Source of the DNA: Cocleimonas flava
GTDB lineage: Bacteria > Pseudomonadota > Gammaproteobacteria > Thiotrichales > Thiotrichaceae
Length of the DNA: 64,000 bases
Direction of reading: 5' to 3'
Assembly: GCF_004339015.1 (NCBI RefSeq)
Contig: NZ_SMFQ01000002.1
Span: 993,351 to 1,057,350 of the forward strand
The first letter of the stretch is position 1, and the number at the start of each line of letters is the position of its first letter. A program made the position numbers and the translations under genes. The notes beneath the pieces were generated by a model. That model saw nothing but the letters and a program-made list of their open reading frames with translations. It was not told the origin of the DNA and did not search any database. This document shows positions 44,194 to 53,643 of this stretch, one piece after another.

Positions 44194-47100
44194 ATGAATG
44201 AACAGCATGTTTCAAAATTCAGAAGAAAATACAATCGTTTGGCTGCCAACCAGACGATGGAAGATTATGCGTTACGTTTTACCGCAAAAAGCGGACGTTT
44301 ATGGTCGGTGTCACGTGTCTCTAACACTGCTTTGGGGGCTATCTCTTTTCTGGCGTTAGAAGCCATTGGTGGTGCGATTACTCTACGTTATGGTTTTGAC
44401 AATACCGTGATCGCGGTGATGGTCGTTTCACTTATTATATTTCTTACAAGTTTGCCAATTAGCTATTATGCGGCGCGCTATGGTGTAGACATTGATTTAC
44501 TTACCAGAGGGGCAGGTTTTGGCTATATTGGTTCAACCATAACCTCGCTAATTTATGCCTCTTTTACCTTTATTTTCTTTGCCATAGAAGCCGCAATAAT
44601 GTCGCTGGCACTGGAAATGCTATTCGATATACCGCTTAGCATTGCTTATCTGCTGAGCTCATTAATGGTCATACCGCTAGCGACTCACGGAATAACCTTT
44701 ATCAGTCGTTTTCAATTATGGAGTCAGCCACTTTGGTTGGTATTACAAATACTCCCATTTGTTTTTATTCTTTATTATGAATGGTCTGCTGTTGAAGACT
44801 GGACAAACTATAAAGGAACCCTGGAACAGCAACAGAATACTACCGGCTTTAATCTGATCTTTTTTGGTGCGGCATCAGGCGTCATATTCTCGTTAATCGC
44901 ACAAATAGGAGAACAAGTTGATTTTTTACGTTTTTTACCTGAGAAGAATGCATCGAATAGTCGCCGTTGGTGGTTAGCTCTTATCTCTGCTGGACCTGGG
45001 TGGATTATAGTCGGAGCGATTAAAATCCTAGCTGGTTCATTTCTGGTGGTGCTTGCTATAAACCATGGAATACCGGAGGAACTTGCTGATAATCCAACTC
45101 AAATGTACTTAATTGCGTTTAGTTTTTTAACAGACTCCCCAAACGTGGTTTTAGCACTAACCGGTATCTTCGTTATTATCAGCCAATTAAAAATTAACGT
45201 AACAAATGCTTATGCAGGGTCTATTGCCTGGTCAAACTTCTTCTCTCGTTTAACTCACAGTCATCCTGGGCGAGTTGTCTGGCTGGTTTTCAACGTAACA
45301 ATAGCTTTGCTACTGATGGAGCTGGGTATATATGAAGCGCTAGAGCATATACTCGGCGTTTACGCCAATGTGGCGGTAGCGTGGGTAGGAGCACTAGTCG
45401 CAGATTTAGTCATTAACAAACCACTTGGTTATAGCCCGAAGCACATAGAATTCAAGCGTGCACATTTATACGATATTAATCCGGTTGGTTTTGGTGCAAT
45501 GCTTATTGCTTCAGTTGCTGGTATCGTCTCTTATACTGGGGTATTTGGTGAATTAGCTCATGCTTTGTCACCTTATATTTCTTTGGTAACAGCATTTATA
45601 GTGTCTCCGATCATTGCAATCTATACCAAAGGGAAATACTACATAGCGCGTAAATCAAATCTACAAAAAACATCAACAAGAATCTTGACCTGTACTGTTT
45701 GTCAAAATGATTTTGAGACAGAGGATATGACCTCATGCCCAGCTTACGGAGGAGCTATTTGTTCTTTATGCTGCTCATTAGACGGGCGCTGTCATGATCA
45801 ATGTAAGGCTGGTGCTAGATTTAATGATCAACTGAAATTATTTATCAATAGCATTTTGCCGCATAATATTGCCGCTAAAATTGATAATAGATTGCTGCAA
45901 TTTGTATTCTTGCTTAGTTTGATTTCTTCTTTGATAGCAACGGTTTTCTGGCTTGTTTATCAACAGGTTCCTAATGAGAATATAGAGGCAAACGAATTAA
46001 TTACATCAGCGATGAAGAATGTATTTGTTCTGCTAATGATCATTGTGGGTGTATTAGTTTGGTTATTTGTATTAGCGACAGAAAGCCGACAATTTGCACT
46101 AGAAGAATCGCAACGCCAAACGCATTTGCTGAGCAAAGAGATAAAAGCTCACGGACAGACAGGACAAGCACTGCAAGAGGCAATGAAAACGGCAGATTCA
46201 GCCAATCTGGCCAAAAGCAGATACCTTATCGGTATCAGTCATGAATTAAGAAGCCCTTTAAATACAATACTAGGTTACACGCAGTTATTAGAGAAAGATC
46301 AACGCTTGCTCGAAGATCAGGAAGCCAAGCTGACATTGATTCATCGTAGTGGCGAGCATCTAAACGATTTGATCGAAGGTATGCTGGATATATCCCGAAT
46401 TGAAGCAGGTCGAATCGAATTGCGACGCGATCAACTGCCGTTAAAAATGTTAGTAGATGATTTGGCAGAGATGTTTAGCATGCAGGCGGATGCTAAAGAT
46501 TTGACGTTTGAATATGACGTCACGAATCAGATCCCTGATGTTGTCATTGGGGATGAAAAGCGCTTGAGACAGATACTCATCAACCTGCTTTCGAACGCAA
46601 TAAAATACACCCAAAGTGGGGGGGTGACTTTTTCGGTTATCTATCGCAATCAAGTGGCTAAATTTATAATTTCAGATACCGGGGTGGGAATTGGAACGGA
46701 AGATAAAGAACTTATTTTTCAACCTTTTGAAAGAATCCGCACTCTTGATTCTCCACAAATTCCAGGTGTCGGTTTAGGGCTAACGATTAGCAAATTTTTT
46801 GCCGAAATAATGGGGGGCGAAATCACCCTGCAAAGCGAACACGGCAAAGGCAGTAGTTTTCAATTATCCCTGATGTTGCCGAATGTTTCAGAGCCTACTT
46901 TACGCACCGAAGTTATCAGGCGCATAGCGTCTTATGAAGGTAGTAAAAAAACCATCATGGTGGTCGATGATGAACCTTCACATCGTGGTCTAATCAGTGA
47001 AATTCTATTACCGCTTAATTTTGACGTTTTAGAGGCTTCTGACGCTTATAACTGTTTAGAAGGTTTGGAGGATAAAAACGTCGATTTGTTTCTGCTCGAC

Positions 47101-47604
47101 ATCTCTATGCCAGGCATGAATGGGTGGCAATTAGTGAAAGTTCTGCGAAATAGAGGCATAAAAACCCCCATTATTATGGTATCTGCTGATGCTTTTGAAA
47201 GCCCTGAAAACAATCCTAAAAATCAGGATGTTGATGCTGATAAGAGGCTGCACAATGATTATTTAACCAAACCTATTAATGATAATTTGCTGCTGGATAA
47301 AATCGCCAATGTGTTGGGTTTAAGGTGGACTTATGAAACCGAGAAAGGACTGCTTAAAAACAAAAAAACAGAACCTAAAGATAAACCAGACTTAACAACT
47401 CTATTCAGCGGGATTAAAAAAAGTGATTGTCATGAACTTATCTCAATGGCGGAAATAGGGTATATACAAGGTATCGAAAAAATATTAACACGCATGGATA
47501 AATTAGAAAGTAATCAAGAACTTGTTAAACGGATTCGCAAATATGTGAAATGTTGTAAGTTTGCAAAAATTATTTCATTGGCTGAAAAAGGCTTAGATTC
47601 ATGA
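44194..47604 (+). CDS. NCS1-permease-fused hybrid sensor histidine kinase
   Basis: About 1136 aa. Residues 1-490: NCS1-type (cytosine/purine/hydantoin) permease-like domain with about 12 membrane segments, opening YNRLAANQTMEDYALRFTA. Residues 500-537: eight cysteines (CTVC, C, CSLCC, C, C), a likely metal site. Two more membrane segments near 570-635. Then H-box GISHELRSPLNTILGY (His near 683), N-box with IKYTQSGG, G-boxes DTGVGIG and GVGLGLT, a receiver with Asp near 969 (LLDISMPGMNGW), and a helical C-terminal domain. The ATG at 44194 is chosen over a TTG five codons earlier. ATGA overlap with the next gene. It probably senses an imported or external amide, urea or nucleobase-like ligand. 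Confidence 0.88.
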   Translation: MNEQHVSKFRRKYNRLAANQTMEDYALRFTAKSGRLWSVSRVSNTALGAISFLALEAIGGAITLRYGFDNTVIAVMVVSLIIFLTSLPISYYAARYGVDIDLLTRGAGFGYIGSTITSLIYASFTFIFFAIEAAIMSLALEMLFDIPLSIAYLLSSLMVIPLATHGITFISRFQLWSQPLWLVLQILPFVFILYYEWSAVEDWTNYKGTLEQQQNTTGFNLIFFGAASGVIFSLIAQIGEQVDFLRFLPEKNASNSRRWWLALISAGPGWIIVGAIKILAGSFLVVLAINHGIPEELADNPTQMYLIAFSFLTDSPNVVLALTGIFVIISQLKINVTNAYAGSIAWSNFFSRLTHSHPGRVVWLVFNVTIALLLMELGIYEALEHILGVYANVAVAWVGALVADLVINKPLGYSPKHIEFKRAHLYDINPVGFGAMLIASVAGIVSYTGVFGELAHALSPYISLVTAFIVSPIIAIYTKGKYYIARKSNLQKTSTRILTCTVCQNDFETEDMTSCPAYGGAICSLCCSLDGRCHDQCKAGARFNDQLKLFINSILPHNIAAKIDNRLLQFVFLLSLISSLIATVFWLVYQQVPNENIEANELITSAMKNVFVLLMIIVGVLVWLFVLATESRQFALEESQRQTHLLSKEIKAHGQTGQALQEAMKTADSANLAKSRYLIGISHELRSPLNTILGYTQLLEKDQRLLEDQEAKLTLIHRSGEHLNDLIEGMLDISRIEAGRIELRRDQLPLKMLVDDLAEMFSMQADAKDLTFEYDVTNQIPDVVIGDEKRLRQILINLLSNAIKYTQSGGVTFSVIYRNQVAKFIISDTGVGIGTEDKELIFQPFERIRTLDSPQIPGVGLGLTISKFFAEIMGGEITLQSEHGKGSSFQLSLMLPNVSEPTLRTEVIRRIASYEGSKKTIMVVDDEPSHRGLISEILLPLNFDVLEASDAYNCLEGLEDKNVDLFLLDISMPGMNGWQLVKVLRNRGIKTPIIMVSADAFESPENNPKNQDVDADKRLHNDYLTKPINDNLLLDKIANVLGLRWTYETEKGLLKNKKTEPKDKPDLTTLFSGIKKSDCHELISMAEIGYIQGIEKILTRMDKLESNQELVKRIRKYVKCCKFAKIISLAEKGLDS
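46602..46634 (+). repeat. G7 variant of the G6 repeat inside the kinase gene
   Basis: AAAATACACCC, AAAGTGGGGGGGTGAC, TTTTTC. It matches the intergenic copy at 49918-49950 over the core and the downstream T-tract, yet it codes for KYTQSGGVTF in the kinase N-box region. It may be chance, since this peptide is close to what the family needs. Confidence 0.6.
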
Positions 47605-48509
47605 TTGAAAAAGAAACAAAAGGCATCGTATTAGTTGCCGATGATTCCGCGGAAGCGCTGGGTATGATCAATGAAGCATTGATCAATGAAGGTTATACAG
47701 TGCTGGTCGCAATGAATGGTGAACAAGCTATTTCAATAGCTAACCGCATGGTGCCCGACATTATTTTAATGGACATTATCATGCCGATAATGGATGGCGT
47801 AGAAGCCTGCAAAGAGCTAAAGAAAAATAGTGATTTAACGGATATACCCGTTATTTTTATGACGGGCTTAAGTGACAAAGATTATCTGTTTCAAAGCTTG
47901 GATGCGGGTGGGGTTGATTACATTAATAAACCCGTACAGTTCGATGAGTTATTGGCAAGAATCAAAGTACATTTAAGGAATTCAAAGTCGACACGAAGTG
48001 CTCACAAAGCATTGAATCAGATTGGTCAACTAGCATTTACCTGTGACGCAAACGCCAAAATAATATGGGCCACAAATACGGCGCAAAAGCTATTGGAAAG
48101 TGCCGGTATTAATACTGAAGAAAATTCTGAATTGATGTCTGAGCAAATCCGGTTTTGGCTATCCTCAAATCCAGAGAAGCATGGAAGCCTGTGGCTCAAA
48201 GATTTTGATAAACCGATTCAGGTGTGTTTTCTAGGAAGACCAGCACCCGGTGAATACTTACTCAGGCTGACTAATGATGATGAAATCAGTACACGCGAAT
48301 TATTTTGCGAGCGCTTCTCCGTCACAGAGAGAGAATCAGAAGTATTGTTTTGGCTGGTACGGGGGAAAACCAATCGAGAAATTGGTCAAATATTATCAAT
48401 GAGTCCAAGAACGGTTAATAAGCATCTAGAACCGATATTTAGAAAATTAGGTGTAGAAAACAGAACCTCGGCGACAGCCGTGTGTTTACGTTTTTTGAGC
48501 CATCATTAA
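47601..48509 (+). CDS. LuxR-family response regulator
   Basis: 302 aa. N-terminal receiver with VADDS near 12-16, phospho-acceptor Asp in IILMDIIMPIMDG near 55 and the Lys in INKPVQF near 107; a central unassigned region (residues 130-225) that could be PAS-like (FTCDANAKIIWATNTAQKLL); C-terminal LuxR/NarL HTH with TERESEVLFWLVRGKTNREIGQ and MSPRTVNKHLEPIFRKLGVENR. It overlaps the kinase stop by 4 nt, so the two form one two-component system. Targets are probably the divergent urt-fmd-ami cluster. The urease operon lies downstream but has its own sigma-54 promoter. Confidence 0.9.
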   Translation: MIEKETKGIVLVADDSAEALGMINEALINEGYTVLVAMNGEQAISIANRMVPDIILMDIIMPIMDGVEACKELKKNSDLTDIPVIFMTGLSDKDYLFQSLDAGGVDYINKPVQFDELLARIKVHLRNSKSTRSAHKALNQIGQLAFTCDANAKIIWATNTAQKLLESAGINTEENSELMSEQIRFWLSSNPEKHGSLWLKDFDKPIQVCFLGRPAPGEYLLRLTNDDEISTRELFCERFSVTERESEVLFWLVRGKTNREIGQILSMSPRTVNKHLEPIFRKLGVENRTSATAVCLRFLSHH

Positions 48510-48527
48510 TATCATCTAACAATATTT

Positions 48528-48542
48528 GCACCACCAAGGTGC
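48528..48542. promoter_or_regulatory. NtrC-binding palindrome upstream of the urease operon
   Basis: GCACCACCAAGGTGC, a perfect GCACC-N5-GGTGC palindrome with the same spacing as that at glnK. A half-site GCACC follows at 48559-48563. Centre about 106 nt upstream of the sigma-54 element. Confidence 0.82.
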
Positions 48543-48633
48543 TAAAACTGCGGTTATTGCACCAAAACGATTAAATGTGACGCCGTTCTAACTCACCTAA
48601 CTACCAAATTAGCTAATATTATTAGATCAACAT

Positions 48634-48649
48634 TGGCATATAAACTGCA
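48634..48649 (+). promoter_or_regulatory. Sigma-54 promoter of the urease operon
   Basis: TGGCATATAAACTGCA fits TGGCAY-N5-YTGCA. It predicts a leader of about 115 nt before the small membrane-protein gene. Confidence 0.85.
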
Positions 48650-48773
48650 TTAGGTGTTTAGAGTATTTCGTTCTGTCATGGTGTGTTGAATTTTGCACCA
48701 TAAAAAGCTGACATTTTCGGCAAACAGTACGTTAACTTTTAAGAGCCATTTAAAATGCGTGAGGATATATGCT

Positions 48774-48986
48774 ATGACTAAATTATTTCTAACAGTAATT
48801 ACTGTGTTTTTAAGCCTGGGCTTTTCAGTCACAGCATCTGCTCATTCAGGGCACGAAAACGTTTCAGTAATGCATTTGATGTTTCATGCTGTAGTCACAG
48901 TAAGTATTTACCTGTCGCTAATGGCAGCTGGATTTTACGTAATTAAACGTTTACCTAAAGCGATAAAGCAACGAGTTAAGAAATAA
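48774..48986 (+). CDS. Small membrane protein at the head of the urease operon
   Basis: 70 aa from ATG 48774, preceded by GAGGAT. Signal-like hydrophobic segment (residues 4-20), then SAHSGHENVSVMHLMFHAVV and one more membrane segment, ending in a basic tail KRLPKAIKQRVKK. Four histidines lie between the two segments, which recalls the start of HupE/UreJ nickel proteins, but it is far too short to be one. It precedes ureD by 3 nt and is the first gene under the sigma-54 promoter. Function unknown; nickel handling is a guess. Confidence 0.7.
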   Translation: MTKLFLTVITVFLSLGFSVTASAHSGHENVSVMHLMFHAVVTVSIYLSLMAAGFYVIKRLPKAIKQRVKK

Positions 48987-48989
48987 CAA

Positions 48990-49877
48990 GTGCCTGCAAT
49001 TCAGCCATTAACAGAACAATCATCAAAGCCCTCAATTAAGCCCCAGACAAAACAGACGGATTCACAGGGCTGGAAGGCGCATTTGACTCTAGGGTTTGAG
49101 AAACGCTCTGGTAAATCTGTATTAGCGAGTCGAACGCAATGCGGACCTTTGACGGTACAACGCCCTTTCTATCCGGAAGGTGATGTTTGCCACTTGTACT
49201 TATTGCATCCACCGGGTGGTGTTGTTGGTGGGGATGAGCTGCATATCAATGTAGAAGCAGCTAAACAGGCTAATGCATTAATAACCACACCGGGTGCAAC
49301 CAAGTTTTATCGTAATACAGGAAAATTGGCAAAACAGATTCAAATACTCACTGTTTTGAATGACTCATCACTGGAGTGGTTTCCTCAGGAAAATATATTT
49401 TTTGATGGAACCCACACGCAATTAACCACACGGATAGAACTAGAAGAATCAGCGCGTTTCATGGGGTGGGAAATTAATTGCTACGGAAGACCTGCATCAA
49501 AAGAATTGTTCAATAGTGGCAAGGTTGACACCAAACTTGAAATCACCAGAAATGGAGAACCGTTGTTACTTGATCGCTTAAAAATTATTAACAATGACGC
49601 ATTACAAAGCCCTGCCAGTTTGGCCGGGTATCCTTGTTTCGGTACTTTTATTGCGACGCATGTTACGCCTCAATTACTCGAAAAAGCACGTGAGGCAATA
49701 ACAGGCATCGGTGGCAATCAACAAGTCGGCATTACATTGCTCGATGATATTTTAGTAGCGCGTTGCCTTGGGCAATATGCAGAACAGATTTCGACAATAC
49801 TTAAATTAATCTGGATGGCTCTTCGACCTGAAGTGATGGGAAGAGATGCCTGCCATCCAAGGATATGGGCTACATAA
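48990..49877 (+). CDS. ureD: Urease accessory protein UreD
   Basis: 295 aa from a GTG. It binds apo-urease and UreF/UreG for nickel-centre assembly. Family motifs: HLTLGFEKRSGKSVLASRTQ near 30-49, GPLTVQRPFYPEGDVCHLYLLHPPGGVVGGD near 52-82, TTPGATKFYRNTGKLA near 98-113, and WFPQENIFFDGT near 129. The N-terminal 28 residues are a hydrophilic extension with a Lys/Gln-rich repeat (PSIKPQTKQT). Confidence 0.93.
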   Translation: MPAIQPLTEQSSKPSIKPQTKQTDSQGWKAHLTLGFEKRSGKSVLASRTQCGPLTVQRPFYPEGDVCHLYLLHPPGGVVGGDELHINVEAAKQANALITTPGATKFYRNTGKLAKQIQILTVLNDSSLEWFPQENIFFDGTHTQLTTRIELEESARFMGWEINCYGRPASKELFNSGKVDTKLEITRNGEPLLLDRLKIINNDALQSPASLAGYPCFGTFIATHVTPQLLEKAREAITGIGGNQQVGITLLDDILVARCLGQYAEQISTILKLIWMALRPEVMGRDACHPRIWAT

Positions 49878-49917
49878 ATGCTTTTCCTATTTATCAATAG
49901 TGTTCCTTCAACGTTAA

Positions 49918-49950
49918 GAAAAAGTGCTCAAAAGTGGGGGGGTGACTTTA
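49918..49950 (+). repeat. G7 variant of the G6 repeat between ureD and ureA
   Basis: AAAAAGTGCTCAA, AAGTGGGGGGGTGAC, TTT. It is inside the urease operon, in the 125-nt gap between ureD and ureA, so it must be transcribed. Confidence 0.85.
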
Positions 49951-50002
49951 ATTCTAAAATTAAACACCTGTCCCAGTTACAGATTAAAAAGGTGGATTTA
50001 GA

Positions 50003-50305
50003 ATGGATTTAACACCCAGAGAAAAAGACAAACTGCTTATTTTTACTGCGGCTTTACTTGCAGAAAGACGCAAAGATCGTGGCGTAAAACTCAACTACCC
50101 AGAAGCGATTGCTTTTATCAGCGCTGCCATTATGGAAGGCGCTCGTGATGGCAGAACGGTTGCTGAATTAATGAGTTTTGGGCAAACGCTTCTTACGCGT
50201 GATGATGTCATGGAAGGGATTCCAGAAATGATTCATGACGTGCAGGTAGAAGCGACTTTTCCTGATGGCACCAAGCTGGTGACCGTGCATAACCCAATCG
50301 TATAG
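50003..50305 (+). CDS. ureA: Urease gamma subunit
   Basis: 100 aa, standard size. Opens [35 protein letters not shown] and [22 protein letters not shown] end it. Structural subunit of the cytoplasmic urease that hydrolyses urea to ammonium and carbamate. Ribosome site AAAGGTGG. Separate ureA and ureB genes are usual in bacteria other than Helicobacter. Confidence 0.97.
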   Translation: MDLTPREKDKLLIFTAALLAERRKDRGVKLNYPEAIAFISAAIMEGARDGRTVAELMSFGQTLLTRDDVMEGIPEMIHDVQVEATFPDGTKLVTVHNPIV

Positions 50306-50323
50306 GACTAGAGGAGCTTTAGA

Positions 50324-50629
50324 ATGATTCCCGGAGAAATGATTGTAGCTGCTGGTGACATTGAATTAAATGTCGGTAGAAATTCGGTAACGGTAGAAGT
50401 TGCTAATAGTGGAGATCGTCCTATTCAAGTGGGCTCGCATTATCACTTTTACGAAACAAACCATGCACTGCTCTTTGACCGTGAAAAAACCAGAGGTTTT
50501 AGACTGGATATTGCTGCAGGTACAGCAGTTCGTTTTGAGCCTGGGCAAACACGTTCGGTAACGCTTGTTGAATATGCGGGTGACCGCAAGATTTATGGTT
50601 TCAATGCCGAAGTTATGGGAGCGCTTTGA
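50324..50629 (+). CDS. ureB: Urease beta subunit
   Basis: 101 aa. [19 protein letters not shown] opening, [18 protein letters not shown] and [16 protein letters not shown] in the middle are family-typical. It lies 18 nt after ureA with a GAGGAG site. Confidence 0.97.
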   Translation: MIPGEMIVAAGDIELNVGRNSVTVEVANSGDRPIQVGSHYHFYETNHALLFDREKTRGFRLDIAAGTAVRFEPGQTRSVTLVEYAGDRKIYGFNAEVMGAL

Positions 50630-50671
50630 TGATTAAAAACAGTGGACGACTAAATACAGTTGAGGACTCTA

Positions 50672-52375
50672 ATGAGTAAGATAAGCCGACAAGCCTACGC
50701 AGAAATGTACGGACCTACGACGGGTGATCGTTTACGTTTAGGTGATACAGAACTCTGGCTGGAGGTCGAAAAAGATCTCACAACCTATGGTGATGAAGTG
50801 AAATTTGGTGGCGGAAAAGTTATCCGCGACGGCATGGGTCAAAGCCAGCGAGTATCAGCAGAAGTTGCCGATACAGTAATAACTAATGCCCTGATAGTAG
50901 ATCATTGGGGAATAATAAAAGCAGATATAGGTATCAAGAACGGTCGAATCTCAGGAATCGGCAAAGCAGGTAATCCTGATGTACAGCCCAATGTTGATAT
51001 TATTGTAGGTCCGGGAACAGAAGCGATCGCAGGAGAAGGTTCAATAATCACTGCGGGTGGCATCGATGCACACATCCATTTCATTTGTCCGCAACAAATT
51101 GAAGAAGCACTAACGTCTGGCGTTACAACGATGCTGGGTGGAGGAACAGGACCAGCGACCGGAACCAACGCCACTACGTGTACCCCAGGCCCATGGAATA
51201 TTCACCGCATGTTAGAAGCTGCGGAAGAATTCCCGATGAACTTAGGATTCATGGGTAAAGGGAATGCGAGTTTACCAGAAGCATTGGATGAGCAAGTTGA
51301 AGCTGGTGTGATGGGTCTAAAACTGCATGAAGATTGGGGAACAACACCTGCTTCAATCGATACCTGTTTATCTGTTGCAGAACGTCACGATATTCAAGTG
51401 GCGATACATACCGATACGCTCAATGAATCTGGATTTGTTGAAGACACGATTGCCGCTTTTAAAGAACGCACCATTCATACGTTTCATACGGAAGGTGCAG
51501 GCGGAGGTCACGCCCCTGATATCATCAAAGCATGTGGTGAACTAAATGTTTTACCATCATCAACAAATCCAACGCGTCCTTACACCATAAACACGGTTGA
51601 TGAACATCTTGATATGCTGATGGTTTGTCATCACCTTGATCCAAGCATCGCTGAAGACGTGGCATTTGCTGAATCACGTATTCGTAGAGAAACAATTGCT
51701 GCTGAGGATATATTGCATGACTTGGGTGCGTTTTCGATGATTGCGTCTGATTCGCAAGCGATGGGGCGCGTCGGAGAAGTCATAAGCCGCACATGGCAAA
51801 CTGCACATAAAATGAAAGTACAACGCGGAAGTCTCGACGGTGATCCCGCACAAAATGACAATAATCGTATTAAGCGCTATATCGCTAAATATACGATTAA
51901 CCCTGCACTTTCTCATGGAATGTCCCATGAAATAGGTTCGATTGAAGTCGGTAAACTTGCTGATATCGTTTTGTGGAAACCAGCTTTTTTTGCCACTAAA
52001 CCCAGCATGATTATCAAAGGCGGAATGATTGCATCAGCACCGATGGGTGATCCAAACGCTTCTATACCAACGCCCCAACCTGTGCATTATCGTCCCATGT
52101 TTGGTGCTTATGGTGGTGCGCGTTTAGCCACAAGAATGACCTTCCTTTCTAAAGCGAGCATCGATGCAGGTATAACCGACCAGCTCAATTTAAAGAGTTT
52201 GATTGGTGAGACCAAAGGCTGCCGTACGGTGAAGAAAACCGACATGATCCACAACAGCTATATGCCAAAAATCGAAGTCGATTCACAAACCTATGAAGTA
52301 CGTGCCGATGGCAATTTATTAACTTGCGAGCCAGCTGATGTGTTGCCGCTTGCGCAGCGTTACTTCTTGTTTTAA
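50672..52375 (+). CDS. ureC: Urease alpha subunit (catalytic)
   Basis: 567 aa from the ATG at 50672 after GAGGA; an ATG 4 codons up lacks a ribosome site. It holds the dinickel centre: histidines of [10 protein letters not shown] near 134-143, the carbamylated lysine in [12 protein letters not shown] near 217, further nickel ligands in HTDTLNESG and [10 protein letters not shown], the mobile-flap region [22 protein letters not shown] near 318-340 and the nickel-ligand Asp in ASDSQAMGR near 360. No cysteine or histidine of the active site appears altered. Confidence 0.98.
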   Translation: MSKISRQAYAEMYGPTTGDRLRLGDTELWLEVEKDLTTYGDEVKFGGGKVIRDGMGQSQRVSAEVADTVITNALIVDHWGIIKADIGIKNGRISGIGKAGNPDVQPNVDIIVGPGTEAIAGEGSIITAGGIDAHIHFICPQQIEEALTSGVTTMLGGGTGPATGTNATTCTPGPWNIHRMLEAAEEFPMNLGFMGKGNASLPEALDEQVEAGVMGLKLHEDWGTTPASIDTCLSVAERHDIQVAIHTDTLNESGFVEDTIAAFKERTIHTFHTEGAGGGHAPDIIKACGELNVLPSSTNPTRPYTINTVDEHLDMLMVCHHLDPSIAEDVAFAESRIRRETIAAEDILHDLGAFSMIASDSQAMGRVGEVISRTWQTAHKMKVQRGSLDGDPAQNDNNRIKRYIAKYTINPALSHGMSHEIGSIEVGKLADIVLWKPAFFATKPSMIIKGGMIASAPMGDPNASIPTPQPVHYRPMFGAYGGARLATRMTFLSKASIDAGITDQLNLKSLIGETKGCRTVKKTDMIHNSYMPKIEVDSQTYEVRADGNLLTCEPADVLPLAQRYFLF

Positions 52376-52400
52376 TGACTCGTTTGAGTATAAAAAGTAA

Positions 52401-52928
52401 ATGATTAAATTCGAAAAAAAGATAGATAAAACAGACGCTACAGCTGAAACGACCTTAACGCTGGGAAAAGATCAGCGTGAAAAAAGCAGACTGAAAGTCA
52501 CTCTGGATGATGGTCGCGATGGTGGTTTGTTTTTTGCCAAGGGCACCAGTTTTCAAGATGGAGATTTAATCATCAGCACCGATGGTGAAACCGTAGTAGA
52601 AATTAAAGCGGCGGCAGAAACAGTATCTACCGTGCATTGTGATGATCCATTGTTATTAGCAAAGGCGTGCTATCACCTTGGAAATCGACACATTCCGTTG
52701 CAGATTGATGCGACCGAATTGCGCTATCAGCATGATCATGTATTAGATGAAATGGTCAGAGGTTTAGGCTTGGAGGTGACCACTGAGCAGGCACCTTTCG
52801 AACCAGAATCTGGCGCATACAGTGGCGGCGGGCATCACCATCATGCGGATGATCACGCGCATGATCATAGCCATAAGCATGATCAAAGCCACGATCATGA
52901 CCATAACCACAGTCATTCTCATGACTGA
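52401..52928 (+). CDS. ureE: Urease accessory protein UreE with long His tail
   Basis: 175 aa nickel chaperone. N-terminal peptide-binding domain (residues 1-75), then the metal domain near 80-145 (ACYHLGNRHIPLQI is the conserved part). The last 34 residues hold 15 histidines in HHHH, HxH and DHDH patterns, a nickel-storage tail like that of Klebsiella UreE. The end overlaps ureF by 8 nt. Confidence 0.95.
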   Translation: MIKFEKKIDKTDATAETTLTLGKDQREKSRLKVTLDDGRDGGLFFAKGTSFQDGDLIISTDGETVVEIKAAAETVSTVHCDDPLLLAKACYHLGNRHIPLQIDATELRYQHDHVLDEMVRGLGLEVTTEQAPFEPESGAYSGGGHHHHADDHAHDHSHKHDQSHDHDHNHSHSHD

Positions 52929-53598
52929 TTCACATCTAAGCCTGCTTAAGCTGTTACAACTCAGCAGTCCAACGCTTCCTGTAGGTGCATTTGCATACTC
53001 GCAAGGCCTGGAATCAGCGATTGATTCAGGGATCATTAAAGACAGTAAAGCACTTCGCGTGTGGTTAACAGATTCGCTTGAGTTGAGTCTGAAACATGTC
53101 GATCTGCCGATTTTTTTTCGTCTATACCATGCTTGGCAAAATGAAGATTTGAATGTTGTGATGCAGTGGAATCAAATACTGCGTGCGCAAAGAGAAACAA
53201 ACGAATTGCGCAGTGAGGATCATCACTTGGGACTTGCACTAGCAAGATTGCTAAAAGATCTGGATGTTACCGAAGCCAAAGCACTGCATAAAAGAAATGA
53301 TCTTTGTTTCATCACATTATTCACCCTGGCGGCGAACAAATGGAACATAGATATCCAACAGGCGGCCAATGGTTTTGTCTGGTCGTGGCTGGATAATCAG
53401 ATCGCTGCAGCGATTAAACTAGTGCCACTTGGTCAAACAGATGGACAGAAAGTGCTTTCTGATTTGCTGCCTAAGATCCCTAATATCGTTGAGCAGAGCA
53501 CATTGATTGAAGATGATGATATTGGCGCATCGTTACCGATGATGGCAATTCTTAGTGCGCAGCATGAAACACAGTATTCAAGATTGTTCAGATCTTGA
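52921..53598 (+). CDS. ureF: Urease accessory protein UreF
   Basis: 225 aa from ATG 52921 (MTDSHLSLLKLLQLSSPTLPVGAFAYSQGLE). The frame is open upstream but that part is the shadow of the UreE His tail. Conserved SSPTLPVGAFAYSQGLESA at about 15-33, all-helical. UreF acts with UreD and UreG in nickel insertion. Confidence 0.94.
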   Translation: MTDSHLSLLKLLQLSSPTLPVGAFAYSQGLESAIDSGIIKDSKALRVWLTDSLELSLKHVDLPIFFRLYHAWQNEDLNVVMQWNQILRAQRETNELRSEDHHLGLALARLLKDLDVTEAKALHKRNDLCFITLFTLAANKWNIDIQQAANGFVWSWLDNQIAAAIKLVPLGQTDGQKVLSDLLPKIPNIVEQSTLIEDDDIGASLPMMAILSAQHETQYSRLFRS

Positions 53599-53643
53599 GT
53601 TATAAATTTTCTTGAAAGAATGAATAAATAAGGAAGAGTTTAA

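Noticed and set aside
52822-52920. N-terminal extension of UreF beginning at 52822
   Set aside because: The peptide is the frame-shifted reading of the UreE histidine tail; the family start is at 52921.
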